This document shows, piece by piece, positions 53,460 through 62,526 of a stretch of DNA of 64,000 bases. The translations under genes and the position numbers were made by a program. Below the pieces are notes generated by a model, which was not told the origin of the DNA, ran no database searches, and worked only from the letters and a program-made list of their open reading frames with translations. Source of the DNA: Tabrizicola fusiformis (GTDB taxonomy: Bacteria; Pseudomonadota; Alphaproteobacteria; Rhodobacterales; Rhodobacteraceae); assembly GCF_013328815.1 (NCBI RefSeq), contig NZ_JABUHN010000002.1, positions 62,001-126,000 of the forward strand, in the 5' to 3' direction. Numbering within the stretch: the stretch's first letter is position 1; each line of letters starts with the position of its first letter.

Positions 53460-54007
53460 AGCAGCGCCTCATCCCCGTCGCGGTGCCATGAGGAATAAGG
53501 CCAATCCTTTGGATGGCTGACCAGCCCGTGTTTCACCGGGTTCAGCCAGCAATAGCGCAGATGAGCGGTGAAATCGCCCTCGTCGCGGATGTGATGTTCC
53601 CAGAACCGCTTTTGCCAGATCGGGGCCTCGTCCTTCCGTAGGTCGGGGTTCACCCCGACTCGCCGGGCGGTGCCCGCGCGCTCCCGCCCGCCCTTGGCGC
53701 CAAAGGGATTGTCCGCCGGAGTCGGGGTGAACCCCGACCTACGCAAATCGCGTGAGAAGCGGGCCTTGATCGCGCCGATGCGGGTGGCATAATCGCTGTC
53801 GCCCTCTGGCAGGGTCCAGAGACAGTGCATATGGTCGGGCAGGATCACCCAGGCGTCGATGCCGAAAGGGCGCTGCATCAGGGTCAGCCTTGCGGCCTGT
53901 CGCAGCGCCTCGATCTCGCGCAGCAAAAGGTCGCTGCCGGGCCTGGCGAGGGCGACGGTCATGAAGAGGGTGGCGCCGGGGCGCCGGGGGCGGCGGTATC
54001 TGGACAT
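53456..54007 (-). CDS. REP-associated tyrosine transposase (RAYT)
   Basis: A 183-residue single-strand nuclease of the Y1 HUH (IS200/IS605-like TnpA_REP) family, which recognises REP hairpins. The HUH motif is HMH at 59-61 (LPDHMHCLWTLPEGD), and the catalytic tyrosine is Y152 in RYCWLNPVKHGLV. WQKRFWEHHIRDEGDF is also a family signature. Residues about 89-123 are an insertion encoded by two REP palindromes and the DNA between them (exactly 105 bases, in frame). The start at 54007 begins RYRRPRRPGATLFMTVA, as in related proteins. The stop is in another REP. No element ends are present, so it is a domesticated REP-spreading gene. Confidence 0.88.
   Translation of the reverse strand: MSRYRRPRRPGATLFMTVALARPGSDLLLREIEALRQAARLTLMQRPFGIDAWVILPDHMHCLWTLPEGDSDYATRIGAIKARFSRDLRRSGFTPTPADNPFGAKGGRERAGTARRVGVNPDLRKDEAPIWQKRFWEHHIRDEGDFTAHLRYCWLNPVKHGLVSHPKDWPYSSWHRDGDEALL
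53638..53659. repeat. REP palindrome, family B (copy 2), inside the RAYT gene
   Basis: GTAG then GTCGGGGT-TC-ACCCCGAC. It is inverted relative to copy 3, so copies 2 and 3 form a facing pair 61 bases apart within the coding sequence. Confidence 0.9.
53721..53742. repeat. REP palindrome, family B (copy 3), inside the RAYT gene
   Basis: GTCGGGGT-GA-ACCCCGAC then CTAC. Together with copy 2 it spans 105 bases (53638-53742), 35 codons of the RAYT gene. Confidence 0.9.
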
Positions 54008-54117
54008 GGCCGCAGTTTCGCAGGGTCTGGTTAACAAAACCTTGCGGCGCGCAGCGGCTTGACCCCGGCCTCCCATCGCGTAGACACGGGCGCAGCGGTA
54101 AAAAAGGGGGCGGCAGA

Positions 54118-54444
54118 ATGATCGTTTACGGCATTTCCACCTGTGACACGACCAAGAAGGCCGTGAAGGCGATCGAGCGGGCCGGGTTGCCGGTGATCTT
54201 CCGCGACATCCGTGCCAATCCGCTGACCCGGGACGAGATCGACGCCATCGTGACCGAATTCGGCAGCCGGGCGGTGAACAAGCAATCCACCACCTATCGC
54301 AGCTTTTCTGATTTCCTGCGCGAAAGCGAGCCGGAAGCGCAGATTGCTGCCCAGCCGACGGTGATGAAGCGCCCGGTAATCCAGACCGAAACCGGCTGGC
54401 ATCTGGGCTGGGACGCCGAGGTTGAGGCAGCGCTTCTGGGGTGA
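54118..54444 (+). CDS. ArsC/YffB-family thioredoxin-fold protein
   Basis: A 108-residue protein of the ArsC/Spx/YffB superfamily. The active-site loop is YGISTCDTTKKAVKAIE (single Cys at about 9), followed by FRDIRANPLTRDEIDAIV and the cis-Pro region AQPTVMKRPVI. It lacks the full catalytic set of an arsenate reductase and no ars genes are near. The YffB-like subgroup is therefore the better name, with a possible glutathione-dependent reductase role. Confidence 0.85.
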   Translation: MIVYGISTCDTTKKAVKAIERAGLPVIFRDIRANPLTRDEIDAIVTEFGSRAVNKQSTTYRSFSDFLRESEPEAQIAAQPTVMKRPVIQTETGWHLGWDAEVEAALLG

Positions 54445-54486
54445 CCCGGCCCGCCGCAGCGGGCCCGATCAAATCTCAGAACCGGA

Positions 54487-54693
54487 TCAGAGCAGACGCA
54501 GCTCGCCCGCCGATTGCTTGCCATCGCGGCCCGACAGCAGCTCGTATCCGACTTTCTGGTTGTCGTTCAGCCCCTTGAGGCCCGCCCGCTCCACCGCAGA
54601 GATGTGGACGAACACATCCTTGCCGCCATCATCGGGCGCAATGAAGCCATAGCCTTTGGTGCTGTTGAACCATTTCACGGTGCCGGTCGGCAT
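54487..54693 (-). CDS. Cold-shock protein (CspA family)
   Basis: A 68-residue single OB-fold nucleic-acid-binding protein. It has TVKWFNSTKGYGFIAPDDGG with RNP1 (KGYGFI) and DVFVHISAVERAG with RNP2 (VFVHI). It ends SAGELRLL. The 193-base gap to the divergent membrane-protein gene would allow a long 5' leader, as in other csp genes. No cold-box match was attempted beyond inspection. Confidence 0.95.
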   Translation of the reverse strand: MPTGTVKWFNSTKGYGFIAPDDGGKDVFVHISAVERAGLKGLNDNQKVGYELLSGRDGKQSAGELRLL

Positions 54694-54886
54694 TCCGCTT
54701 CTCCCCTTCCGATCCTCCCACGGCGGAATTGCCGCGGGCCGTGCGCCAATCTTCCGGGCCTTCGATCAGAGGGCAGTCAGAAAGTCTGTCGTCACAGGCA
54801 AAATCATGCCAAAGCTTAAGTGAAAATCAAGCGCGGAATCGGAGCAGCGAGTCGCGCAGGCAAAGCCTTGAAAACAGGGGATATTC

Positions 54887-55240
54887 ATGCGGAACGCAGC
54901 CTTGGTGCTGGGCATCATCGGCGGAATCTGGGCGATGATCGTCGGCTTTTTCGGCTATGGCTATGTCACATGGGTCGCCGAATATGGCGAAACCGGGCTG
55001 ACGGAACAGGTCAATCACCCCTTGGTGATTCAGGTTGCGAGCTTCCTTGCGCCCATTCTGGCGATTGCCGGGGCGGCCATGGCGCGGTCACAGAACCTGC
55101 CTGCCGGGGTCTTGCTGCTGGCGTCGAGCGCGGCAATCTGGGTGGCCTTCGGCTTCAACGTTTTCACCATGTTCCCCATCGCCATGTGCGGTCTGGGTGG
55201 CATCCTGGCCTTGGCCGCGCGTCAGCCCGACGCGCATTAG
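54887..55240 (+). CDS. Small integral membrane protein, DUF4064-like
   Basis: A 117-residue protein with four hydrophobic segments (about 5-30, 46-66, 73-88 and 92-110). The opening RNAALVLGIIGGIWAMIVGFFGYGY recalls DUF4064-type membrane proteins. There are no catalytic motifs. Its stop overlaps the stop of the convergent merR-type gene by three or four bases (TTAG). The start is the ATG at 54887 after a weak ribosome site. Confidence 0.7.
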   Translation: MRNAALVLGIIGGIWAMIVGFFGYGYVTWVAEYGETGLTEQVNHPLVIQVASFLAPILAIAGAAMARSQNLPAGVLLLASSAAIWVAFGFNVFTMFPIAMCGLGGILALAARQPDAH

Positions 55241-55671
55241 GGTTCCCCGGCGCTGTCATGGTGCGGGTGCGCGCATTGGCCATGATCGCCCAGCACTTCG
55301 ATCACCCGGCAGTCTGAAATCGCGCCATGGGCGCATTGCGTGACCATCCGCTCCAGTTCCATCTCCAGCGCCTTCAGGCGCGAGAGACGGGCGCGCACGG
55401 CCTGTAGCTGGGCCTTTGCGATGGCATCGGCGGCGGTGCAGGGCTGATCCGGTTTGTCGGAGAGGGAAAGCAGGTCGCGGATCGCCTCCAGCGGAAAGCC
55501 GAGTTCCCGGGCGTGCCGGATGAAGGCCAGCCGGTCCAGCGCCGCGCGGGGATAAAGCCGCTGGTTGCCTGTGCTGCGTTCCGGCTCGGGCAAAAGGCCG
55601 ATCTGTTCATAGTAACGGACGGTCGGCACCTTGACCCCGGCGGCCTGTCCCAGTTTTCCGATGGTCAGCAT
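55237..55671 (-). CDS. MerR-family metal regulator (ZntR/CadR-like)
   Basis: A 144-residue regulator. Residues 1-70 form the MerR DNA-binding domain (MLTIGKLGQAAGVKVPTVRYYEQIGLLPEPER). A long dimerisation helix follows (ARLSRLKALEMELERMVTQC). Metal-binding cysteines are visible at QPCTAAD, TQCAHGAISDC and GQCAHPHHD, the pattern of CadR/ZntR sensors of Cd, Pb or Zn with a His-rich tail. It is divergent from the P-type ATPase gene. A MerR promoter lies between them. Confidence 0.92.
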   Translation of the reverse strand: MLTIGKLGQAAGVKVPTVRYYEQIGLLPEPERSTGNQRLYPRAALDRLAFIRHARELGFPLEAIRDLLSLSDKPDQPCTAADAIAKAQLQAVRARLSRLKALEMELERMVTQCAHGAISDCRVIEVLGDHGQCAHPHHDSAGEP

Positions 55672-55681
55672 CAGATTCCCC

Positions 55682-55712
55682 TTGAACCTATAGTTGCTAG
55701 AGACATTAGCTT
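55682..55712 (+). promoter_or_regulatory. MerR-type promoter of the P-type ATPase gene
   Basis: TTGAAC (55682-55687) and TAGCTT (55707-55712) are separated by 19 bases, the over-long spacer that MerR-family proteins twist. The spacer reads CTATAGTTGCTAGAG, close to known zntA/cadA operators. Metal-dependent activation by the adjacent regulator is therefore well supported. Confidence 0.75.
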
Positions 55713-55753
55713 GCTGACTCGATCCGGTCCAGTGCCGGGAAAGCGAGGATAAG

Positions 55754-57952
55754 ATGAACGAAGGCGAACACTGCGAATGGGCGGTGACGGGCATGGATTG
55801 CGCCGCCTGCGCAACCAAGATCCGCGATGCGGTGGGCCGGTTGCCGGGCGTCAGCGATGTCAGTGTCACGGTGATGGGCGAGAAGCTGAAACTGACACTG
55901 GCGCCGGGCGGGGCAGGCAGGGATGAGGTCGCGACGGTGGTGACCGCGCTTGGCTATGGGCTTGGCCCCGGCAAGGGCGCGTCGCGGCCAAAGGGTTTTG
56001 TCCTGCCGGAGAAGGCACCTCATGACCACGACCATGACCATGACCACGCGGCCCTGGGCCACGTCCATGACGATCCGGCGGACCGGGGCAAGGGCTGGTA
56101 TCAGACGGCCAAGGGGCGGCTGGCGATCTTTACCGCGCTGCTTCTGGCGGGGGCATGGGGTGTCGGGCTTCTGTTTCCCGGTCAGGCCGGCACCTGGGCC
56201 TTTGTTGCGGCCTGCCTGATCGGTGTGGCGCCGGTGGCGCAGCGGGCCTTTGCGGCGCTGCGGTTGGGTCAGCCCTTTACCATCGAAAGCCTGATGACCT
56301 TGGCCGCCATCGGCGCCCTGTTCATCGGGGCGGCGGAAGAGGCGGCGCTGGTCGTGTTCCTTTTCGCCGTGGGCGAAGTGCTGGAAGGGGTGGCTGCGAA
56401 CAAGGCGCGCGACGGCATCCGCGCGCTGGCCAATCTGGTGCCCAAGACCGCGCTTCTGGACGAAGGTGGCAATCCGCGCGAAGTTGCGGCTGACACGCTG
56501 ATCCCCGGGCAGCGGGTGCTGGTCCGCCCCGGCGACCGCATTCCGGCGGATGGCGAGATCGTCGAAGGCATCTCGGGCATCGACGAAAGCCCGGTCACCG
56601 GCGAGAGCGTGCCGAAAAGCCGTGGCCCCGGCGAGCCGGTCTTTGCCGGGTCGATCAACACCGAGGCGGCGCTGCGCATCCGGGTGACCAAGGCTGCGGC
56701 GGACAACACCATTTCCCGCATCATCCGGCTGGTCGAAGAGGCCGAAGAGGCCCGCGCCCCGACCGAGCGGTTCATAGACCGCTTCAGCCGCTGGTATATG
56801 CCGCTGATCACCGGGCTGGCGGCGCTGGTGGTGTTGGTGCCGCCGCTGGGTCTTGGCGGCGACTGGGACACATGGATCTATCGCGGCCTTGCGCTGTTGC
56901 TGATCGGTTGCCCCTGTGCGCTGGTCATCTCGGTTCCGGCGTCGATTGCCTCGGCTCTGGCTTCGGGGGCGAAGCGCGGCTTGCTGATGAAAGGCGGCGC
57001 GGTGATCGAGGCGGCGGCCAAGGTGACGCAGGTTGCCTTTGACAAGACCGGCACGCTGACCCATGGCCGCCCGGTGGTGACCGACCTTGTGGCGCTGACC
57101 CTGCCCGAAGCCGAGGTGCTGCGCCTTGCCGCGGCGGTCGAGGCGGGGTCGGGCCATCCGCTGGCGCAGGCCATCTTGCGCAAGGCTGAAGGCGTGGCGC
57201 TGCCCGAGGCGACCGGGGCGCGGGCGATTGCGGGCAAGGGTGTTTCGGCCAGTGTCGAGGGCCGGGTGCTGACCATCGCCAGCCCGCGCTTTGCCGCCGA
57301 ACAGGGCGCGCTGACGGCAGAGGGCGCGGCTGAGGCGCGCGCGCTGGAAGAGGCGGGCAAGACGGTGGCTGTGCTGTTCGGGGGTGGTGCGGCGCTGGGC
57401 CTGATCGCGCTGCGGGACGAACCCCGCGCCGATGCGAGCGAGGCAGTTCAGCAACTGCGCGCGTTGGGCCTGACGCCGACGATCCTGACCGGCGACAATC
57501 CCCGCACCGCAGCCGCCATCGCCGCCAGCCTTGGCACCGGGTTCCGCGCCGAGATGCTGCCGGAAGACAAACTGGTGGCGATCCGCGAGATGGCGGCGCA
57601 GGGCGGCGTGATGATGGTGGGCGACGGCATCAACGACGCGCCGGCGCTGAAACAGGCCAATGTCGGGGTGGCGATGGGATCGGGCACCGATGTGGCGCTG
57701 GAAACCGCCGATGCCGCCATTCTGCGCGACCGGGTGACGGACATTGCCGCCACGATCCGGCTGGCCCGGGCGACGATGGGCAACATCCGCCAGAACGTGA
57801 CCTTGGCTCTGGGGCTGAAGGCGGTGTTCCTTGTCACCTCGGTTCTGGGGATGACCGGGCTGTGGATTGCCATTCTGGCCGATACCGGGGCGACGGTTCT
57901 GGTGACGCTGAATGCGCTGCGGCTGTTGCGATATGACCCCGAGCGGGGCTGA
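55754..57952 (+). CDS. Heavy-metal-exporting P1B-type ATPase (ZntA/CadA-like)
   Basis: Exports Zn, Cd or Pb using ATP. The 732-residue protein has an N-terminal HMA domain with GMDCAAC (13-19) and a His/Asp run around 89-100. Membrane segments follow, then the actuator TGES, and the translocation motif CPC (near residue 385, GCPCALVIS). The phosphorylation site DKTGTLTHGRP is near 430, HP motif near 470, and GDGINDAPAL near 623. The CPC motif with the HMA domain fits the Zn/Cd/Pb group. A MerR-type operator precedes it. Confidence 0.95.
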   Translation: MNEGEHCEWAVTGMDCAACATKIRDAVGRLPGVSDVSVTVMGEKLKLTLAPGGAGRDEVATVVTALGYGLGPGKGASRPKGFVLPEKAPHDHDHDHDHAALGHVHDDPADRGKGWYQTAKGRLAIFTALLLAGAWGVGLLFPGQAGTWAFVAACLIGVAPVAQRAFAALRLGQPFTIESLMTLAAIGALFIGAAEEAALVVFLFAVGEVLEGVAANKARDGIRALANLVPKTALLDEGGNPREVAADTLIPGQRVLVRPGDRIPADGEIVEGISGIDESPVTGESVPKSRGPGEPVFAGSINTEAALRIRVTKAAADNTISRIIRLVEEAEEARAPTERFIDRFSRWYMPLITGLAALVVLVPPLGLGGDWDTWIYRGLALLLIGCPCALVISVPASIASALASGAKRGLLMKGGAVIEAAAKVTQVAFDKTGTLTHGRPVVTDLVALTLPEAEVLRLAAAVEAGSGHPLAQAILRKAEGVALPEATGARAIAGKGVSASVEGRVLTIASPRFAAEQGALTAEGAAEARALEEAGKTVAVLFGGGAALGLIALRDEPRADASEAVQQLRALGLTPTILTGDNPRTAAAIAASLGTGFRAEMLPEDKLVAIREMAAQGGVMMVGDGINDAPALKQANVGVAMGSGTDVALETADAAILRDRVTDIAATIRLARATMGNIRQNVTLALGLKAVFLVTSVLGMTGLWIAILADTGATVLVTLNALRLLRYDPERG

Positions 57953-57955
57953 GAA

Positions 57956-57979
57956 AGGGGCACGCCGGAGCGCGCCCCT
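57956..57979. terminator. Weak bidirectional terminator between the ATPase gene and thrS
   Basis: AGGGGC and GCCCCT form a 6-bp stem with a 12-base loop in the 33-base convergent gap. There is no T-run. Confidence 0.35.
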
Positions 57980-57985
57980 GTTCCG

Positions 57986-59929
57986 TCAGGCCGAAGGCGG
58001 CAGGCCTTCCAACCCGAAGGTGGCGATGGCCTGATCAAGGCTGATCGTTTCGGTCCGCGTCTCGCCCAGACGACGGACGGAGACCGTGCGCTCTTCGACT
58101 TCCTTCATGCCGATGGCAAGGATCACCGGAACCTTGCCCATCGAATGCTCGCGCACCTTGTAGTTGATCTTCTCGTTCCTAGTATCGGCTTCGGCGCGGA
58201 CACCGGCCTTTTGCAGCGCTTCCACCACTTCGGCCACGAAAGGATCGGCGTCCGAGACGATCGAGGCCACCACCACCTGACGCGGCGCCAGCCAGAACGG
58301 CAGCTTGCCGGCGTAGTTTTCGATCAGGATGCCGATGAAGCGTTCGAAACTGCCCAGAATGGCGCGGTGCAGCATCACCGGGCGGTGTTTCATGCCGTCT
58401 TCACCGACGAATTCGGCATCCAGCCGGTTCGGCAGGTTGAAGTCGCACTGGAAGGTGCCGCATTGCCATTCGCGCCCGATGGCGTCGGTCAGCTTGAAAT
58501 CCAGCTTCGGGCCATAGAAGGCGCCATCGCCGGGGTTCACCTCATAAGGCAGGCCCAGCTTTTCGATGGCCTGTTGCAGGGCGCTTTCGGCCTTGTCCCA
58601 GACCTCATCCGACCCGACCCGCACATCGGGGCGGGTGGACAGCTTGATGTCGAACTTCTCGAACCCAAGGTCGCGGTAGACGCCCGAAAGCAGTGCGATG
58701 AAGCCCGCGCATTCGCTTTCGATCTGGTCTTCGGTGCAGAAGATATGGGCATCGTCCTGCGTAAAGCCGCGCACCCGCATCAGACCGTGCATCGAGCCGG
58801 AAGACTCATAGCGATGGCACGAGCCGAATTCGGCCAGACGCAAGGGCAGGTCGCGGTAGGATTTCAGGCCCTGATTATACACCTGCACATGGCAGGGGCA
58901 GTTCATCGGCTTCAGCGCGTTGATGCGCTTTTCCTTGGCGCCTTCCTCGTCCACCTCGACGATGAACATGTTCTCGCGGTAGGCTTCCCAATGGCCGGAC
59001 TTCTCCCACAGGATGCGGTCCACCACCTGCGGCGTGCGGATTTCCTTGTAACCAGCCTTGCGCAACCGGCCGCGCATGAAATCCTCAAGGCCCCGCCAGA
59101 TCTGCCAGCCGTTGGGGTGCCAGAACACCATGCCCGGCGCCTCTTCCTGCAGGTGGAACAGGTCCATCTCGCGGCCCAGCTTGCGGTGGTCGCGCTTGGC
59201 CGCCTCTTCCAGCATCGTCAGATGCGCCTTCAGGTCGTCGCGGTTCCTGAACGCCACGCCATAGATGCGTTGCAGCATCGGGCGGCTGGCATCGCCCAGC
59301 CAATAGGCGCCCGCAACATGCGTCAGCTTGAAGGCATCGGCAGGCACCTGCCCGGTGTGTTGCAGATGCGGGCCGCGGCACAGATCCTGCCAATCCCCAT
59401 GCCAATACATGCGGATGTCCTGATCTTCGGGAATGCGGTCGAGCAGTTCGAGTTTGAACGGCTCGCCCTTGCCGCGGTAATATTCCACCGCGCGGGCACG
59501 TTCCCAAAGCTCGGTCTTCACCGGCTCACGCGCGTTGATGATCTGCTTCATCCGCGCCTCGATGGCGCCGAGGTCTTCGGGCGTGAAGGGTTCCGCCCGG
59601 TCGAAATCATAGAACCAGCCATGGTCGCGGACCGGGCCGATGGTGACCTTCACATCCGGCCAGATTTCCTGCACGGCGCGGGCCATGATATGGGCAAGGT
59701 CGTGGCGGATCAGTTCCAGCGCCTGCGCGCTGTCGGCCATCGTGTGGATGGCGATGCTGGCATCGGCGGGGATCGGCCATTGCAGGTCGTAATGCGCGCC
59801 GTTCACCGTGGCGCTGATCGCCTTTTTCGCCAGCGAGGGGCTGATGGCGGCGGCCACTTCGGCAGGCGTCACGCCTGCGGGAAAGCTGCGCGCATTGCCA
59901 TCGGGAAAGGTGAGGGAAATCTGGGCCAT
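57986..59929 (-). CDS. thrS: Threonyl-tRNA synthetase
   Basis: Charges tRNA-Thr. The 647-residue class II synthetase has a TGS domain (about 1-65) and the editing domain with [19 protein letters not shown] and [10 protein letters not shown]. The catalytic core has [11 protein letters not shown] and [10 protein letters not shown] (zinc Cys). [34 protein letters not shown] covers motif 2, and a late [17 protein letters not shown] motif 3 is present. The C-terminal anticodon domain starts near 545. AGGAGG precedes the ATG at 59929. No T-box or operator stem was recognised. Confidence 0.98.
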   Translation of the reverse strand: MAQISLTFPDGNARSFPAGVTPAEVAAAISPSLAKKAISATVNGAHYDLQWPIPADASIAIHTMADSAQALELIRHDLAHIMARAVQEIWPDVKVTIGPVRDHGWFYDFDRAEPFTPEDLGAIEARMKQIINAREPVKTELWERARAVEYYRGKGEPFKLELLDRIPEDQDIRMYWHGDWQDLCRGPHLQHTGQVPADAFKLTHVAGAYWLGDASRPMLQRIYGVAFRNRDDLKAHLTMLEEAAKRDHRKLGREMDLFHLQEEAPGMVFWHPNGWQIWRGLEDFMRGRLRKAGYKEIRTPQVVDRILWEKSGHWEAYRENMFIVEVDEEGAKEKRINALKPMNCPCHVQVYNQGLKSYRDLPLRLAEFGSCHRYESSGSMHGLMRVRGFTQDDAHIFCTEDQIESECAGFIALLSGVYRDLGFEKFDIKLSTRPDVRVGSDEVWDKAESALQQAIEKLGLPYEVNPGDGAFYGPKLDFKLTDAIGREWQCGTFQCDFNLPNRLDAEFVGEDGMKHRPVMLHRAILGSFERFIGILIENYAGKLPFWLAPRQVVVASIVSDADPFVAEVVEALQKAGVRAEADTRNEKINYKVREHSMGKVPVILAIGMKEVEERTVSVRRLGETRTETISLDQAIATFGLEGLPPSA

Positions 59930-60040
59930 TCGGGCCTCCTCGTCATTTTGGCGCCTACGAAACGCCCGGTTGCGGGTTATGGTGGCGGTGTTCTGGCGCC
60001 GGGTTGCGTGAAAGTCAAGCCGGAGCGCGGGTGGAAAGCT

Positions 60041-60072
60041 GCGCCTCCGGCGGGGATATTTGGGCCAAGATG
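60041..60072 (+). repeat. Interspersed GCCTCCGGCGGGGATATTTGGG motif
   Basis: GCGCCTCCGGCGGGGATATT followed by TGGGCCAAGATGA, the fullest of the five copies in this window. It lies in the divergent gap between thrS and the glycosylase gene and runs up to that gene's possible upstream ATG. Confidence 0.6.
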
Positions 60073-60094
60073 AATGGCTTGGCGGGGAGAAGAC

Positions 60095-60775
60095 ATGCGC
60101 AGTTTTGCGGAGATTCTAGAGCTGGCCGTGGCGCGGCGCGGCAACGAGGCGGCGGTGCTGGAGGGGGCGATGGTGCCGCTGGCGCCCGCAGCGCTGGCGG
60201 CGATCCCCGATGACCGCTGGCTGGGGGCGATGGCGCGGGGGATCTTTCAGGCGGGGATAAGCTGGAAGGTGGTCGAGGCGAAATGGCCCGGGATCGAGCT
60301 GGCCTTTGGCGGGTTCGATCCGGGTTTCGTGGCGATGATCGAAGGCGAGCGGCTTGAGGCGCTGTTGGGCGATGCCCGGGTGATCCGTTCCGGTGCCAAG
60401 ATCGTGGCGATCCGCGACAATGCGGTGATGGTGCGCGCAAGCGGCGGGTTTGGCCGCAAGGTTGCGGAATGGCCGGAGGAAGATTTCGCGGGGCTTCTGG
60501 CTTGGCTCGGCCGCGAAGGCAGCCGGCTCGGCGGCACCACCGGGCAATACATGCTGCGCCAGATGGGCAAGGACAGCTATATCCTGACGCGGGATGTGGT
60601 GGCGCGGTTGCAGGAGGAAGGGGTGATCGCGGCTGCCCCGGGATCGGCCAGGGCCATGGCGGCGGTGCAGGCGGCCTTCAACCGCTGGCGTGCGGAAAGC
60701 GGGCGGAGTTTCAACGAGATCAGCCGGGTTCTGGCGCGCAGCATTGGGCCGGTTGGCATCGGGCCGGGGGATTGA
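60095..60775 (+). CDS. DNA-3-methyladenine glycosylase I family protein
   Basis: Removes alkylated adenine from DNA. The 226-residue protein matches the Tag (adenine-glycosylase) fold: [14 protein letters not shown] at the start, [23 protein letters not shown] (helix-hairpin area) and [19 protein letters not shown]. It then has [25 protein letters not shown]. It differs from the classical Tag zinc-snap Cys/His set, whose ligands I do not see. I chose the ATG at 60095 with GGGGAGAAG before it over the ATG at 60074. Confidence 0.82.
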   Translation: MRSFAEILELAVARRGNEAAVLEGAMVPLAPAALAAIPDDRWLGAMARGIFQAGISWKVVEAKWPGIELAFGGFDPGFVAMIEGERLEALLGDARVIRSGAKIVAIRDNAVMVRASGGFGRKVAEWPEEDFAGLLAWLGREGSRLGGTTGQYMLRQMGKDSYILTRDVVARLQEEGVIAAAPGSARAMAAVQAAFNRWRAESGRSFNEISRVLARSIGPVGIGPGD

Positions 60776-60806
60776 TAGGGTTTGCCCAGCCGCGAAGGAG
60801 CCTGAT

Positions 60807-61553
60807 TTGACCGAATTTCTGACCACCCCGCAGGGCCGCCGTCTTGCCTATGAGCGCCGCGCAGGCCGGGGGCCGGGGGTGGTGTTTCTGGGCGGGTTCA
60901 AATCGGACATGCAGGGCACCAAGGCGCTTTACCTGCAGGATTGGGCGGCGCGGACCGGCCGGGCCTTTCTGCGCTTCGATTATTCCGGCCATGGCCAGTC
61001 TTCGGGCGATTTTCTGGACGGCGCTATCGGCGACTGGTTCGAGGATGCGCGGGCGGCGGTGCAGGCGCTGACAGAAGGGCCGCAGGTTCTGGTCGGTTCG
61101 TCCATGGGGGGCTGGATTTCGCTCTTACTGGCCCGGGCGCTGCCCGCGCGGGTGGCGGGGCTGGTGGGCATTGCTGCCGCGCCGGATTTCACCGAAGACA
61201 GCATGTGGGCGGGGTTTGCCGCGGCGCAGCGTGCGGCGTTGGCGGCAGAGGGCCGGGTGGTGCTGCCATCGGACTATGATCCGGCGGGCTATGTGATCAC
61301 AAGGCGGCTGATCGAAGAGGGGCGGGGGCGGCTGGTGCTGCGCGACCCGCTGCCGCTGCCCTTTCCGGTGCGGCTGTTGCAGGGGACGGCGGACAGCGAT
61401 GTGCCGCCTGCGGTGGCTTTGCGGCTTTTGGACCATGCGACAGGGCCGGATATCCGGCTGACGCTGGTCAAGGGGGCCGATCACCGCTTTTCCACGCCGG
61501 AGTGTCTGGCGCTGATCGAGGCGGCCATCGCAGAGGTTTTGCACCATGCGTAG
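60807..61553 (+). CDS. Alpha/beta-hydrolase (first of three)
   Basis: A 248-residue serine hydrolase starting with TTG (GAAGGAG seven bases before). It has FLGGFKSDMQGTKA, RFDYSGHGQSSGDF, the nucleophile elbow GSSMGG (Ser at about 103), the acid in GTADSDVPPAVA, and the histidine in GADHRFSTPE. The triad is complete. Its closest general type is the ABHD10/palmitoyl-thioesterase-like group. It overlaps the next hydrolase gene by eight bases. Confidence 0.85.
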   Translation: MTEFLTTPQGRRLAYERRAGRGPGVVFLGGFKSDMQGTKALYLQDWAARTGRAFLRFDYSGHGQSSGDFLDGAIGDWFEDARAAVQALTEGPQVLVGSSMGGWISLLLARALPARVAGLVGIAAAPDFTEDSMWAGFAAAQRAALAAEGRVVLPSDYDPAGYVITRRLIEEGRGRLVLRDPLPLPFPVRLLQGTADSDVPPAVALRLLDHATGPDIRLTLVKGADHRFSTPECLALIEAAIAEVLHHA

Positions 61554-62526
61554 GCTGGGGCGGGCGCTGGGCCGGATTCTGGTTGCCCTGCTCGTGGTTG
61601 GCGGCGTGCTTTGGGCCACCGATCCGCCCGATCAGGTGGGCGGGCCGATCGCCTTTGATCCGGCCAGCCTGCCCGCTGACCTGCCCGCATGGCTGGCGGC
61701 GCGCGAGGCGGCGGTGCCTGACCTGCGGGCGGGAGAGGAAAAGCGCATTGTCTGGGCCGGGCAGGCCGGGGTGAAGACGCCGCTGGCGGTGGTTTATCTG
61801 CATGGCTTCTCGGCCAGTTCCGAGGAAATCCGCCCGGTGCCGGATCAGGTGGCGCGGGCCCTGGGGGCGAACCTGTTCTTCACCCGGCTGGCGGGCCATG
61901 GCCGGAACGGGGCGGCAATGGCCGAGCCCACGGCGCAGGACTGGATCGAAGACACCGCCGAGGCGCTGGCCATCGGGCAGCGGCTCGGCGACCGGGTGCT
62001 GGTGATCGCCACCTCGACCGGCGGCACGCTGGCGGCCATGGCGGCGCGGGACGGGCGCCTGAACGGCGGGCTGGCGGGGGTGGTTCTGATCTCGCCCAAT
62101 TTCGGGCTGCGGCCTTGGGCGGGCAAGATTCTGGACCTGCCTTGGGTCGAGGTCTGGGGGCCGGTCGTCGCCGGGGCCGAGCGCAGCTTTGCGCCGCAGA
62201 ATGCCGCTCATGCGGCGCATTGGACCACGACCTATCCGACCGCCGCCCTGTTCCCGATGGCGGCGCTGGTGCGTCATGCGCGTGCGCAGGATTACAGCAC
62301 GGCCGAGGCGCCGCTGCTTTTGATCCAGAGCCCGGATGATCAGGTGGTCAGCCCTGCCGCGGCGCAGGATGTGCTGGCGGGCTGGGGCGGGCCGGTCCGG
62401 CGGGAGGCGCGGCAGATGGGGCCGGGGGATGACCGCTATTCCCATGTGATCGCGGGCGACACGCTGTCGCCCGGGCAGACGGCCGGCACGGTAACGCTGA
62501 TCCTCGATTGGGCGGCGGGATTGTGA
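61546..62526 (+). CDS. Membrane-anchored alpha/beta-hydrolase (second of three)
   Basis: A 326-residue protein. Residues 8-24 (GRILVALLVVGGVLWA) form an uncleaved N-terminal anchor, putting the catalytic domain in the periplasm. The domain has VVYLHGFSASSEE (oxyanion loop), RLAGHGRNG, the elbow ATSTGGT with Ser, the acid in SPDDQVVS, and the histidine in YSHVIAGD. The triad is complete. Related to carboxylesterase/monoacylglycerol-lipase-like proteins. It shares its final A with the next ATG. Confidence 0.85.
   Translation: MRRLGRALGRILVALLVVGGVLWATDPPDQVGGPIAFDPASLPADLPAWLAAREAAVPDLRAGEEKRIVWAGQAGVKTPLAVVYLHGFSASSEEIRPVPDQVARALGANLFFTRLAGHGRNGAAMAEPTAQDWIEDTAEALAIGQRLGDRVLVIATSTGGTLAAMAARDGRLNGGLAGVVLISPNFGLRPWAGKILDLPWVEVWGPVVAGAERSFAPQNAAHAAHWTTTYPTAALFPMAALVRHARAQDYSTAEAPLLLIQSPDDQVVSPAAAQDVLAGWGGPVRREARQMGPGDDRYSHVIAGDTLSPGQTAGTVTLILDWAAGL

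Noticed and set aside
53423-54007. Complete IS200/IS605-type insertion sequence around the RAYT gene
   Set aside because: There is no TnpB gene and no left and right element ends. The hairpins are REP-like and one is at the gene's stop.
59930-60094. T-box or tRNA-like operator controlling thrS
   Set aside because: No T-box core or tRNA-like stem was seen. The gap holds only the ribosome sites and an interspersed repeat.
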